A stretch of DNA of 64,000 bases from the NCBI GenBank assembly GCA_008360955.1, contig LUCM01009958.1, forward strand, positions 166,748 to 230,747, written 5' to 3'. A program made the position numbers and the translations under genes. Positions 39,375-49,580 of the stretch are shown here, one piece after another (the first letter of the stretch is position 1; each line of letters starts with the position of its first letter). Source of the DNA: Fasciolopsis buskii (lineage: Eukaryota; Platyhelminthes; Trematoda; Plagiorchiida; Fasciolidae). The notes under the pieces are model-generated. The model worked only from the letters and a program-made list of their open reading frames with translations. It was not told where the DNA came from and ran no database searches.

Positions 39375-39739
39375 CGCCCAATTGCGGTGAATTCGAAAAA
39401 CCCAGTCGCAAGCTTTGTTGTGTTTTCCTTTTGTGCCGTGGCTCGTATGACACTGCCAGTGTGCAAAATACTCGGATCATTGGATCCGTCATTCAGAAAG
39501 TACACTGATATAGCAGCCTCGTCAACTTCGAACCAGCCCGCACACCTACGATTGACGAAATGGTAGCATCAAGATGCCTTCCGAAATTTTATTGCAGGTT
39601 TTCGTTGAATACAACGTCTCAGTGTTTGCAGATAAGCACTCCAAAAATAGAGTCATTGCTGATGCGGGAGTGATAGACGGTACAAAAATAATGGTCAGAA
39701 GAAAGGAATTGAATAATCTCATGAAACTACTCGCCATGT

Positions 39740-39865
39740 GATTCAACACTCAACTCGCCACCAACAAACCATGGAGGCACGGTACAGCGAACGGAAAGGG
39801 GACGCAAACCCGGAACCGACGATTTTAAGTCGAATGACCTAGCCATTAAGCCTCCGGGAACGCGC
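39740..39865 (-). repeat. tRNA-like SINE fragment
   Basis: On the minus strand, 39862-39798 reads ccggaggcttaatggctagg (box A-like) and, after about 20 bases, cggttccgggtttgcgtcc (box B-like). Spacing fits a tRNA head. A non-tRNA body seems to follow to about 39740. It differs in sequence from the tRNA-like element at 35089, so it would be another tRNA source or another SINE family. The call is tentative. Confidence 0.4.
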
Positions 39866-40531
39866 TCTCAACGGCTTGCTGATCTTCACCACATGATGTT
39901 ACACCTATACGTCACTGACCTGCATGGCCACGAGTCACTGGGGCAAAGCAATCGACTACTCAGCAGGTAGCCTAAGCCTAACGAGGGCTTCGAACGCGAC
40001 CTACAGAGGTTGGTTACTTGAAATGTATGTAGACTGTATATTAAATCAAATAAATGAAGTCTCAGTGGGAGACGTCAAGATGAGAAGGTCCAAAAGAGGC
40101 GGCACATTCGTGAATGTTAGACATAAATATCGGTGGTAAGGATAAAGACGAAATGAAGTAACTGGGAAATCGAAGATGAAGATGAAGAGAGAAGAAAGTG
40201 ATCCAGCCAAAAATAAAGCGATAAAGGATGACGATCGGAGAAAGTGGGGCACAGTCAACGTGCCAATTCAGACCACGTTGGACCAGGGAAAGCTTAATAC
40301 AGTTCTTGAGAATGAATATACATGGGTAAACAAAAAGCGTTATTCATGTGATTAATCAAATTCATAATCGATAAATGATAGGATCTCCGATCCAAACGTG
40401 AAACTTGGAGGTGAGATAGGCTGAGCGTAGTCAGATTTGCGCAAATTATAAGATTTGTATTTCAGAACATGAAGCACGTGATTAAGGGATATCAAGAAAA
40501 AAAGACAATCACACCGGTAGACGTAACTCAC

Positions 40532-41086
40532 TTCTGTACAAATATTCTGGTTTGTTTCCAAACGACCTAGTTCGGCTTTTACGGCGTCCTGTGCGTTGTT
40601 CAACTCCTGCACACACAAATGCATTTTGTATAGCATAATCTCCGTGCATCGTTTGATAGCCACATTAAAACTGATCACATTGTGATTTAAAGCAGTCCCT
40701 GATGAACTGCCACTGATACCACTCAACGGTCCGGCTAGACCGGGATCTCCAAGAGCCGAACCGCGACCGTTTTCAAAAGGCAGTACAGTTGGGGATGTGG
40801 CGGTGACTGCAGTCATCAGGGGACTCGAATTATTTGTACCACAAGTCAACTGAGATGTGTGGCTACGACCGCGACACTCTGTACAGAAAACTACATCACA
40901 AGTTTCACAGAATAGCAATTCTTGATTAGCATGAATACGGCACTTGGGTACAACATCTCGACGTTGAGTTGCGATCAAATCTAGCAACTGATTCACAATG
41001 AATGCCGGAGGAAACGAAGATGCTCCACCGTTCGGAATGGTTATTGTCTCACGGCAAATCGGACAACGAAATGAGTCGGACTGAGT
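40532..41086 (-). CDS. TRIM gene exon 2: rest of RING, B-box and start of coiled coil
   Basis: One hundred and eighty-five codons (residues 59-243), entered after a cttgatcag acceptor and left at a gtgagt donor, both phase 0. It begins with the last RING ligands (C66-P-I-C69). A FPPAFIVNQLLDLI segment then joins RING and B-box. The B-box2 ligands are C107, H110, C118, C121, C126, C129 and H134. The final His of the usual consensus is not evident, since Ser/Gln/Leu/Thr/Cys follow. Residues of about 140-190 are Ser/Gly/Thr-rich and probably disordered. From about residue 195 a heptad-rich helix starts (ELNNAQDAVKAELGRLE) and runs into exon 3. B-boxes help TRIM proteins oligomerise and bind partners. 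The family call rests mainly on this exon. Confidence 0.9.
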
Positions 41087-41496
41087 CTGATCAAGCAAAG
41101 AAAAAGAACAACAAATTAAAGGCGAAATTCAGATGAGGAACATGTGGGACGAATGAAAATATCAAAAACCACAAAATCAAGATGACGCTCCTGTTGACTT
41201 TTCTAATTGGAATACGGGGCGACTGCGAATCGAAAGAACAGAATACCAACTAGCCAAAATGAATGATTCAAAAAATCAAAAAAATTTTCTCGCTGCGTCA
41301 TGCTGCCAATATGTAGGTCGATTTTTCTCGACAATAAAACGTTTAAGTGCTTACAATCTTCCGCATATTTTTTGCCCGACTTATCGAGAATTTGTCCCGG
41401 GAGATCTTATCAGGAGGTCAAAAAAGCCCACGTTAGTAAACAGTCGGATCCCGCGTGAGGGGCACACAAGTCAATGATGTACGGAAACTTGTACAG

Positions 41497-41500
<4 letters not shown>

Positions 41501-41568
<68 letters not shown>
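41501..41568. repeat. Compound (TA)16 / (GA) microsatellite
   Basis: A perfect TA tract at 41501-41532 passes into an almost perfect GA tract at 41533-41568. It lies in intron 1. Confidence 0.95.
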
Positions 41569-41569
<1 letters not shown>

Positions 41570-42369
41570 GCTGTTTTACGTCTCCGCGAGGCAGTGATTC
41601 GGATTTCATCTGGGAGATGCGAGAAATTTGACACGAGGCGGTAGAAGTAATCAATACGTGGAGAATCAGTTCCAACTATCTTAATATCGGTTCGTGGTTT
41701 TTTGTTTGCATTCTGCATTTCTAGCCTAGCACAGTTCCGTAGCTGTCGGAGTTGACAAGTTGGAACGGTGACCAGAAATCTAAAAACATAATAGGCGAGA
41801 TGTGCATATTTCAAACAGCTGCATAATCGAATAGGTAGGAGACAGGATCTCACCAAAACTGGGTCATCGTATTGCAGCTCAAGAATATATGCAAACAAAT
41901 ATCGCACACCTCACTCCTCTATAAAAAGCGCAACCTTTAAAGGTGCCAATTTAAAAATCAACCCACCGAAAGAGTCAATAGAACGCATAAAAACGGTCGA
42001 AAAAAGTTCGAAGCCCTGCAATCTTACTGTATGGGTTATTGTGAAAAACCTATCAAGGACTAGCTAAAACAGTTCCCGTGGGAAGCTTTTGTCGTTTGGT
42101 TTCGTGAAACCATATCGAACGTAAAAGATTAATCCTAATCTGCCTAACAAGACAAATTTCAATTGCCAATGTTGCCATATCCATTCGCTACAACATGAAC
42201 GGATCAATTTGATGAACAATGAAAATACCGGATGCAATCAGAAAGATACTTGGCTCGCATGGTGTCCGTGTTTCTATCGCATAGATAACACATTAGGACA
42301 TCAACTCAAAAACCAAAGACCCTCAACGGCTACATGACCAGGACAATTGTATCTATACAATTAGCCGTA

Positions 42370-42700
42370 GACTGCCCGGCTCAGTATATTGGGTAAATGT
42401 GCAGGCAGTTAAAAACCAGAATCTTGGAACACAGAAGGAAGGAGAAATACAGGTCAGCGGACCATAACATTGTAAAAAAAATAGAGCGCGATTCTGCAAT
42501 CGCCTTTCATGCTATATTCGAAGGCCACAGCATTGACCACAATGATACCATAGTCCTTCAGTGTGGATTTCGCGCACACACCAAACGCCTCTACGCCGAG
42601 ACCCTGGCAGTTATCATCCGTCTTACATGTCTCAACCGGAACGACGGTACCCAGATTTCAGGTATGTGGATGTCACTAAAAAAATCAATAGGGTAAACAC
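42370..42700 (+). mobile_element. Penelope-type GIY-YIG endonuclease fragment (degenerate)
   Basis: The plus strand reads VDCPAQYIG, a stop codon, then CRQLKTRILEHRR. Later come DSAIAFHAIFEGHSIDHND, an ETLAVIIRLTCLNRNDGTQ segment and a final MW. The CxxQYIGxT...R...EH pattern, the aliphatic-H-x-x-x-x-x-H core and the terminal [IV]NR segment are those of the GIY-YIG nuclease domain at the end of Penelope-like element proteins. The stop falls between YIG and CRQ, so this copy is dead. No Penelope reverse transcriptase is recognisable nearby. A different GIY-YIG source is possible but less likely here. Confidence 0.6.
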
Positions 42701-43511
42701 CCAAAGGGTCACAAAAACAGCTTGACCTCAGATGACCCCAAGGTCGCCAACACGGATAGGAGGAACGGAAATCTAACATCATCTCATACACGTCACAACA
42801 CTAAACAGACATGCAAAAATACGCACATACACACAAACAGATGGACGCCTCATGTTTAACGCCCAACTGTCCTAGGCTATCATTCCAGTTTCATTCGTTT
42901 GTAAACCATTCTTGATAACTGAAACGTCGACAAGTCAACAACTACTTCGACCATGCTGCTACTGATCAGTAGGAGTTAAGATAAAAAATAGTATTCGTCC
43001 ATAAAGAGCACACCGACTGCAGTGATCGGAAGACCTGCATAACCAATTCAAATTTCCCTCGTTCACTGCTTAGGGCAAAACGATCCTGCAATGAAATGCC
43101 TCGGTGTAAGCTGAATCCACGTGCCGGTGCCAAAAGAGCAAGATCGTTTTGTTTCAGTCTCACTTGCCATGCGACAGTGAGGACGGACCGTGTCTGGGGG
43201 ACAGCACCACTGTCGGCATCCAGGTGAATGACGCACGGGCTAAAGATCTGAATGATGGGCGACCAACCATTCACTCTAACTCTGTAACAAAGAAAAAGCG
43301 CTCCAGTTTTCGTGACACGTTCAGAGCAGAACGGGGGACATCGATTGAGATAAAGATCATATAGGTGACAGTGAGCCCGAGAGACAGGGTGATTTGGCCA
43401 GTGAGCTCTATCCTTTATGTATTCATATAAACCAGTTGATTATGACATAAACGAAAACATTTTGTTGATCGGCTAGAGGCCATTTTGATCGCCCTCGCTT
43501 GATTAAGCGGG

Positions 43512-43990
43512 TTGGGATTGATCTTGCGTCAAGACGACCAACTGAAGCCTTCAGAGTTAGCGACTGTGATAAACATTATTCCGCATTCACATATTGTTCG
43601 AACAATCCTGCGAACAGGTCGATTTTCAGGCATTAGCCATCAAAGTTCTCATCTTATTATACGCAACCTGGTCCCAACAGGCAAAAGAGCGGTCACAGCT
43701 GGTGCAGTTCACCTACAATCCCCAATGGAAACACGAATGTCAGTAAAAAACAGAACGCTCAGTTTGATACAAGATAAACGGGTATTACGAATATCCGGGT
43801 TTTCGGTGTACGGCACCAGTAAAATTGCGTTCTACCGGGGACGTCTTCAGGTTTTGGATGGAGGAACAGACACCATGTCAGTGGCTAGGCGTGAACAAGT
43901 TGGAATCATACTAACAGAATAAGCACCCGAGAACAACGAACGGTAGTGTCGAGGCATTTGTGCGTTTTCGATTATCAGTTTATCAAAGGG
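43512..43990 (+). mobile_element. Possible LINE endonuclease fragment
   Basis: A 136-codon open frame followed by a stop. Its second half (RVLRISGFSV, then TMSVARREQVGIILTE) resembles the 'R.SG......GVGI.LS.RAE' block of apurinic-type endonucleases in trematode LINEs. The first half is not recognised. A related stretch occurs at about 44470-44690 in the same orientation, so the two may be copies of one sequence. I hold the endonuclease reading loosely. Confidence 0.35.
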
Positions 43991-44150
43991 TAGATGAAAC
44001 TACGCAAACAGATAACTTATCTAACTCAGTGGAATTTTCTAACGCCAATGTAAAGTTTCGTTTCGAGCTACAACAGTCCAGCAAAAAAAATAAATACATG
44101 AAGTGAAAACTGACGTGGTCTGACTAGCTGTTAGTGTAAAAATGGCTGAC

Positions 44151-44324
44151 CTGAGTTTCTAAAATCCGATTGAGACATGACCGACAAATTGTGTGCGAAC
44201 ATGGCAAGAGTTTAGCCGCCCGGTCCATCGTATCGTAGCCTGTGAAACAGGTTCCACAAGTTAAAAAACTGTCTGCAAAGTCATCCACATTGATCATGAC
44301 TGTTTCCACCAGCCGCGACGCCAT
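44151..44324 (-). CDS. TRIM gene exon 1: start codon and N-terminal half of RING finger
   Basis: Fifty-eight codons beginning MASRLVETVM. The first six zinc ligands of a C3HC4 RING are present: C23, C26, C42, H44, C47 and C50, with the conserved KLLPCSHTIC core. The exon ends at a CAG codon followed by a GT donor (gtcagc) on the minus strand. Exon 2 then supplies the last Cys pair, which proves the join at protein level. The ATG is the only sensible start: it is directly preceded by TAG, and that TAG also ends a pyrimidine-containing stretch that looks like a splice acceptor. The 5' untranslated region may therefore sit in a separate upstream exon. The donor is less canonical than those of the other exons. 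Confidence 0.85.
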
Positions 44325-44735
44325 CTAAATGTACAGTAAGATTGATGACGAACGATGAATGCACCATCAGATAGAGAAACATGCAGAGAGCAAAGAAATT
44401 TGTCACACTTCAAAAGGAAATCGCATAATTTGACATTCAAACTCCTCATTACCAAGTGAAGTGAAACATAAAGTTTGAGAAATCCGGGTCTTCGGTACAG
44501 GAAACACGAAAATGAACCCTAATAGACGCGTTCTCAGGTTGCTTAAATAGAAATAAACACCATGTTACTAAGTGGCCGTTAATAGGATGGAATCATACAA
44601 AATAAACTGTCGCGAACAAACAGAGGCCATGTAGGGGACGTGGTGAACTTTCGACTATCTATAGTGTGCCATGAAACGCCACTGGTATCTCTGAGGTGGC
44701 AAGTAGGGTTCACAGTACAATAGGCCTATGACACC

Positions 44736-45480
44736 TTGTCTGCTCTGAAGACACCGTACACTAGCGTTGCCCCGGGATCCCGAATGATCCAAAGACGCAT
44801 GGAAAGTACTCCCGATCCCGGGCACCCAAGGAATTGTGAACGCAGTGTTCCGTCTTTATGCTTGGTCGACCAAGTCCTTAGCTCCGAGGTGACGTACAAT
44901 GTGAGGCGTAAATATCTGAAACGCCAGCTGACGGACAGCCTGAGATATGATCACGCGCAGTAGTGGACAAGAGAATGAATGTGCGGTTATCCCCAACAGT
45001 TGTGCCCTTTACAGATTGATTAGGAAAGCCGGTTTGCAGAAGATAAGCAAGGTGATTAAGGAATCCTTAACTTGTCCTCAGGAACATCGAGTGGAGCGCT
45101 GGGTAGAACACTCCGAGGAGCAGCCTAGATGGTCAACCGCCATAATGGGTATTCCAACTATGCCTGCAAATGAACCAATGGAGGTAGATACAATTCCTCC
45201 ATCAGAAATGGAGGCCAACAAGGAGATGGGTTTTCTTAAAAAACAAGGCACCTGAACCAAATGAACTGTCTTCATCCTTCTTCAAGGATGGTGATGAAGC
45301 ACTAACGTAGGTGTCAACGAAACGCCTGGGATCAGTCTGGGAAAGAGAACAGATTACTGAGGACTGGTGAAAATCTATGGTTGTGTGGCTTCATAAGGAA
45401 GCTAATTGGTCGTATTGTGAAAACTTCGGAGGAATTAGTTCGGCATGTATCGCATCCAGTCGTCAAAAGAGGTACTGAAT
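44736..45480 (+). mobile_element. LINE (RTE-like) linker and start of reverse transcriptase
   Basis: The plus-strand translation shows the linker LYRLIRKAGLQKISKVIKES, then RVERWVEHSEEQPRWSTAIM, then EPMEVDTIPPSEMEANKEMG and LKKQG. It continues in another frame with PSSRMVMKH/SFFKDGDEAL-type sequence and a degenerate 'SVWEREQITEDW' block. This is the well conserved region between endonuclease and reverse transcriptase in trematode RTE-like elements. Several stops and frameshifts are present. It lies just upstream of exon 1 of the TRIM gene, on the opposite strand. Confidence 0.7.
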
Positions 45481-46139
45481 ACTAATAGATTAATTTGATT
45501 GGAATATTTTTCGCGCAACAAAGCCACCGACTTCCGCGCTGGGTTATATTGTCCATTGTCTCCTATCATAACTTAGAGGAATTTTATAGACCCCAACTCG
45601 GTAATCTAAATGCATCGTCACGAGTCTATGTCAGCGACTGGCCACTTCGACCAATTATCCAACCATTACCTGCTTCCGAGAACAACGTTCAACAAGGCAG
45701 TCGTTCTGCGGTTATGTGCGAAACGTCCCAGTCACCTAGCCTGTTCTACAAACTGAACCCTAGGGCCCAGTACTTTGTGCCTAATCTCTGAGTTGCTGAC
45801 CAAATTCTTCCACCATACTCTATCAATATTACGGAGAAAACATTGTTCACACAGTCAGAATCTTAGCACATCTGACTCGTACTCGTGCTTCGTACTCATA
45901 CAGTTACATCATGATCTATTAACACAACCCGTTTATTTGTATTCGGGTCATGTATGTAACACCAGAAATCCCTTCTCCGCCCAACCAAAACAAATCCCAT
46001 CTCAAAAAATTCCTCCTAACAATTAATCGCTTTAATTTACTGGATGCCTAATCAGGAGAACGGATGAACTGTTGGCCATAACATCAAGACACTTGGTTTT
46101 TGGCGCTTAAGATGCATGAAGCGCTCACTATCAAATATC

Positions 46140-46880
46140 AATCAAACAGGATAAACGACGTTACACTGCCTTCGAGTCAGGTGGTAAGCTGCGTCGGTTC
46201 CTGTGTATGTCACTTGAAAATACCAATAGAATTTCCTCCGAATGAATCCGCATAGTCCGGGGTGGACGTCTTCGGCTTTGAGTTGGCTACGCGCTCTGAA
46301 TGCCTCCCGAAATGCTTCTAAATGACTGCACATATCAAATATTGTTCACTGATGAAGTCCTGTGCACTGTCTTCTCGCTGTGGAGCTGCTCCCAATAAGG
46401 CGAGATGGCGAAGGTAAATGGTTTGCGACCTTTACTGGACTCTCTAGTCTTTGGTAATCAGTCTTGGACAGATGGCCAAACATTGATTCCAAACCAACCA
46501 CGGGCGGCGGACGGAACATACAGTTGTGTACTCACTGGCATACGTGGAAGATGGGTGTACTGGACACCCGAGAAGTTCGGCCCAACCAGAAGGACGCATG
46601 AACTGAGAAGTCAGTCAGCGGCCCCCAGTGGGTTACGTGAACTTCAGAATACCCTGCTGCCTTGTGGGTTAAATCGTTTGGTTAAAAGTTCAGGGTAGAG
46701 TCCACTAAGCAAATCCTCAACTTCCATTTGAGCAACCGGGTAATATCCGACTTACAGAGAAATCATGAATTCCGATTGACAGTCGATAAAGTGAACGCGG
46801 AGCATGGAGATGCTATTACACGCAATTTTTCCCTCTTAACTTTCTCGCCCATTGTTTTCTTCCTTCGCCAGGATTCCCAT
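46140..46880 (+). repeat. Dispersed repeat, copy 2 of 2 in window
   Basis: Aligns to 31100-31860 with the landmarks listed there. It is followed without a clear break by a LINE C-terminal fragment from about 46880. Confidence 0.6.
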
Positions 46881-47180
46881 GACCCATAATCTGCATTCAG
46901 ATTTGTGCACTTTATATGTATCTTCTAACAGGGTTGGATATTTGGAAAGTAACAGCGGGAAAATTTTTATCCACAAAAAGCTGGAAACCATCTCGAATAC
47001 ACAGACACCATTACGATCTGCTCCATATTGTTGCAAAATATTACGCTGCTTGGGTCACGTGTTGCGTATGACGAACACTCGTCTACCATATTGTGCCCTA
47101 TTTTGTGTTCCTCCTAAGGAATGGAAGAAGCCGTCTGGAGGCCAACAGATGACGTGGCAACGCGGGATGAGAAAAGCCTT
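46880..47180 (+). mobile_element. LINE (RTE-like) C-terminal fragment
   Basis: The frame contains CLGHVLRMTNTRLPYCALF and PPKEWKKPSGGQQMTWQRGM. It is nearly identical to the copy at 53440-53570 over this stretch. The 3' non-coding part and the simple-repeat tail are missing, so it is truncated at both ends. Confidence 0.75.
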
Positions 47181-47689
47181 AGACCAAAAGCAACAAGCTC
47201 TATGTGACTCCCCGAAGCACTCCGTGCTCCTTTAGTGGCCGCGGTGACCCAGATACGAACTGCGAATGTAAACCTGCACGCAAGAATCCGCATGCCTATA
47301 GCCTATTGGAAAGTGAGTATCCTTCTGCATGCAGCTAGTCAATGCATATTCACGAGCAGGTTCTATGGTTGCGGGATCGACATATCTTATCTATCCGACA
47401 TGAGTCAAACCAACTCCGGCAGCCGATGTACTCCATTCTCTCAGATGGATGTCTCATGCTGCATGTACCATAGTGGGCCAGATAAAAAAATTCCGGACTT
47501 CACGGTGTTGCGAATGCAATGAACAGCCGAACTCAAAGCGCCCCGATGTCTTGGGAACCAGTTTCTCCAAGACTTGCAACAGCGCCATTCACGAACAGTC
47601 CTTTCAACGTGACCGTTATTGCAGTCCACACTCCTACTCTACAGGCTGAGCCAAACAATAAAGATGCCTTCTAAAACGAACATTAGGGC

Positions 47690-49580
47690 TTAGTCAACCG
47701 TATCCCAAGGCGAAACATCCTTCCAGTTGCAGGAGATTGAAGTGTCAGTAGGGAACCGGCAGATGAATACACCCATCACATACTGGGAAGATTTGGCCTC
47801 CGTGAACGATGCGAAAATGGCGACCGCTTGGGCTCGTTCAATCGACTGGTCGTCACCAACACCCGCTTTCAACATCCCAAAAAGCATCTGCTGACGTGGT
47901 ACTCCGAAGATGGCAGGACGACGCATCAGATCAACTATATTGTGGTACTTCCTCGATGGTCATCACCAATCGAAGACTGTCGAGCATAACGTAGCAGCCT
48001 AACACGGAATGCCAACAGCACGGACTACACACTGGTACGCGCTTGCTTCAAGCTTCACCTTTTAGCTCGACAGAAAATCCAACCCCACCTCAGAGTGGAC
48101 GTGCTCAACTTGTCAATACCGGATAATACCAAAATTCTGTTCAAAGCTATGATATAACCAATCCGAGGTCGACGAATATGGTAACCTATACGAGCTGTGG
48201 ATGGGCTCAAAGCATCCATCACCGGCTCATTCCATGAACAACTGGAACAGAAAAGATTGGATACCCGCGGAAACTCTTAATCGGTGNNNNNNNNNNNNNN
48301 NNNNNNNNNNNNNNNNNNNNNNNNNNNNNNNNNNNNNNNNNNNNNNNNNNNNNNNNNNNNNNNNNNNNNNNNNNNNNNNNNNNNNNNNNNNNNNNNNNNN
48401 NNNNNNNNNNNNNNNNNNNNNNNNNNNNNNNNNNNNNNNNNNNNNNNNNNNNNNNNNNNNNNNNNNNNNNNNNNNNNNNNNNNNNNNNNNNNNNNNNNNN
48501 NNNNNNNNNNNNNNNNNNNNNNNNNNNNNNNNNNNNNNNNNNNNNNNNNNNNNNNNNNNNNNNNNNNNNNNNNNNNNNNNNNNNNNNNNNNNNNNNNNNN
48601 NNNNNNNNNNNNNNNNNNNNNNNNNNNNNNNNNNNNNNNNNNNNNNNNNNNNNNNNNNNNNNNNNNNNNNNNNNNNNNNNNNNNNNNNNNNNNNNNNNNN
48701 NNNNNNNNNNNNNNNNNNNNNNNNNNNNNNNNNNNNNNNNNNNNNNNNNNNNNNNNNNNNNNNNNNNNNNNNNNNNNNNNNNNNNNNNNNNNNNNNNNNN
48801 NNNNNNNNNNNNNNNNNNNNNNNNNNNNNNNNNNNNNNNNNNNNNNNNNNNNNNNNNNNNNNNNNNNNNNNNNNNNNNNNNNNNNNNNNNNNNNNNNNNN
48901 NNNNNNNNNNNNNNNNNNNNNNNNNNNNNNNNNNNNNNNNNNNNNNNNNNNNNNNNNNNNNNNNNNNNNNNNNNNNNNNNNNNNNNNNNNNNNNNNNNNN
49001 NNNNNNNNNNNNACTTCTGTGTAGCATTCGACTCCGTTGACAGACGGTCATTCTGGAGTACGTTTCGAAGCTTTAGCAGGTCTCCGGAATGTAGAATTCG
49101 AACTGGCAAACGAAAAGAATCTGTGTGACCTAGATTACGGAGACGACGCCCTATGTCTAGAAAGTTTTGATCTTGGATCCCTCCACTATATGACAAAAAT
49201 TAAGTTGTATTAATGCGTCTCAAATGCTGCTGTGCGACAGTACTATGAGAACATCGAACGGTTTTCGTCGTTTCTCCACAGATGTCATTTTCAGTGGTTT
49301 GGTCACGTTCTCCGCCGACCGGAGGAGGGATTATTGTAAAGGTGCCTATAATTGTCACCCTGTTCAGCCTGGAAATGTCGCCTTGATGGTCCATTGAAGA
49401 GGTGGGTTAGCATTGTCAAGGCGGAGATGGATCGATTAGGTCTTTAGTCGGTTTTCGGTGTACTCAATTAGTGCAACAACTAGATTCTGCGATGCAGACT
49501 TTGCTGCAGCTCGGAACGCATGGACGACCGAAATCAGACACAGCAAAGAAGCCGACTTATCCTCTCGCAGCAGCTAGTCG
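47690..49580 (+). mobile_element. LINE (RTE-like) copy with endonuclease and C-terminal parts, split by an assembly gap
   Basis: Before the gap, plus-strand frames give ILGRFGLRERCENGDRLGSF, then VVTNTRFQHPKKHLLTWYS, then a degenerate 'GRTxxQIxYxVV' block. These are the conserved parts of the LINE apurinic endonuclease (G-x-x-N-x-N-G, NT-x-F, TW, IDYI-x-V). After the gap VAFDSVDRRSFWST marks reverse transcriptase motif A. A FQWFGHVLRRPEE segment and WKCRLDGPLKRWVS mark the C-terminus. The catalytic YADD region falls in a decayed part. This subfamily differs in the C-terminus from the copies at 18522 and 53030. The element is dead through many stops. Confidence 0.7.
48287..49012. other. Assembly gap (726 N)
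   Basis: A run of N between the endonuclease and reverse transcriptase parts of a LINE copy. Confidence 0.98.

Larger units (their letters stand above)
37845..39400 (-). mobile_element. Ty3/gypsy LTR retrotransposon remnant (gag, protease, start of pol)
   Basis: A decayed element in the same orientation as the host gene, inside intron 2. Order on the minus strand is gag (39374 to about 38664), a degenerate zinc knuckle (about 38650-38520), protease (about 38400-38270) and the beginning of pol (about 38200-37850). The similarity stops abruptly near 37845 within the N-terminal reverse transcriptase region. RNase H, integrase and the right LTR are therefore missing, and I could not define a left LTR. 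In-frame stops and frameshifts occur throughout. Confidence 0.75.
5412..44324 (-). other. TRIM-family RING E3 ligase gene (nhl-1/thin/TRIM32-like), 3' end outside window
   Basis: This is the span of the only cellular gene I can support. Exons lie at 44324-44151, 41086-40532, 36752-36576 and 5867-5412. They encode 58, 185, 59 and 152 codons, 454 residues in all, with no stop and with every intron in phase 0. Introns are about 3.1, 3.8 and 30.7 kb. Domain order is RING (residues 23-69), B-box (107-134), coiled coil (about 195-340) and a low-complexity linker, the order of the tripartite motif family. Members act as E3 ubiquitin ligases: the RING recruits an E2 and the coiled coil makes antiparallel dimers. 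From the spacing and wording of the RING and B-box I place it nearest the nhl-1/thin group, whose members carry C-terminal NHL repeats. Those would lie beyond position 1, so membership is inferred, not shown. Expression control is not visible. Confidence 0.85.

Noticed and set aside
48201..49196. Frames of 246-325 codons across 48287-49012
   Set aside because: They are artefacts of translating N. Only the short flanking parts carry LINE signal.
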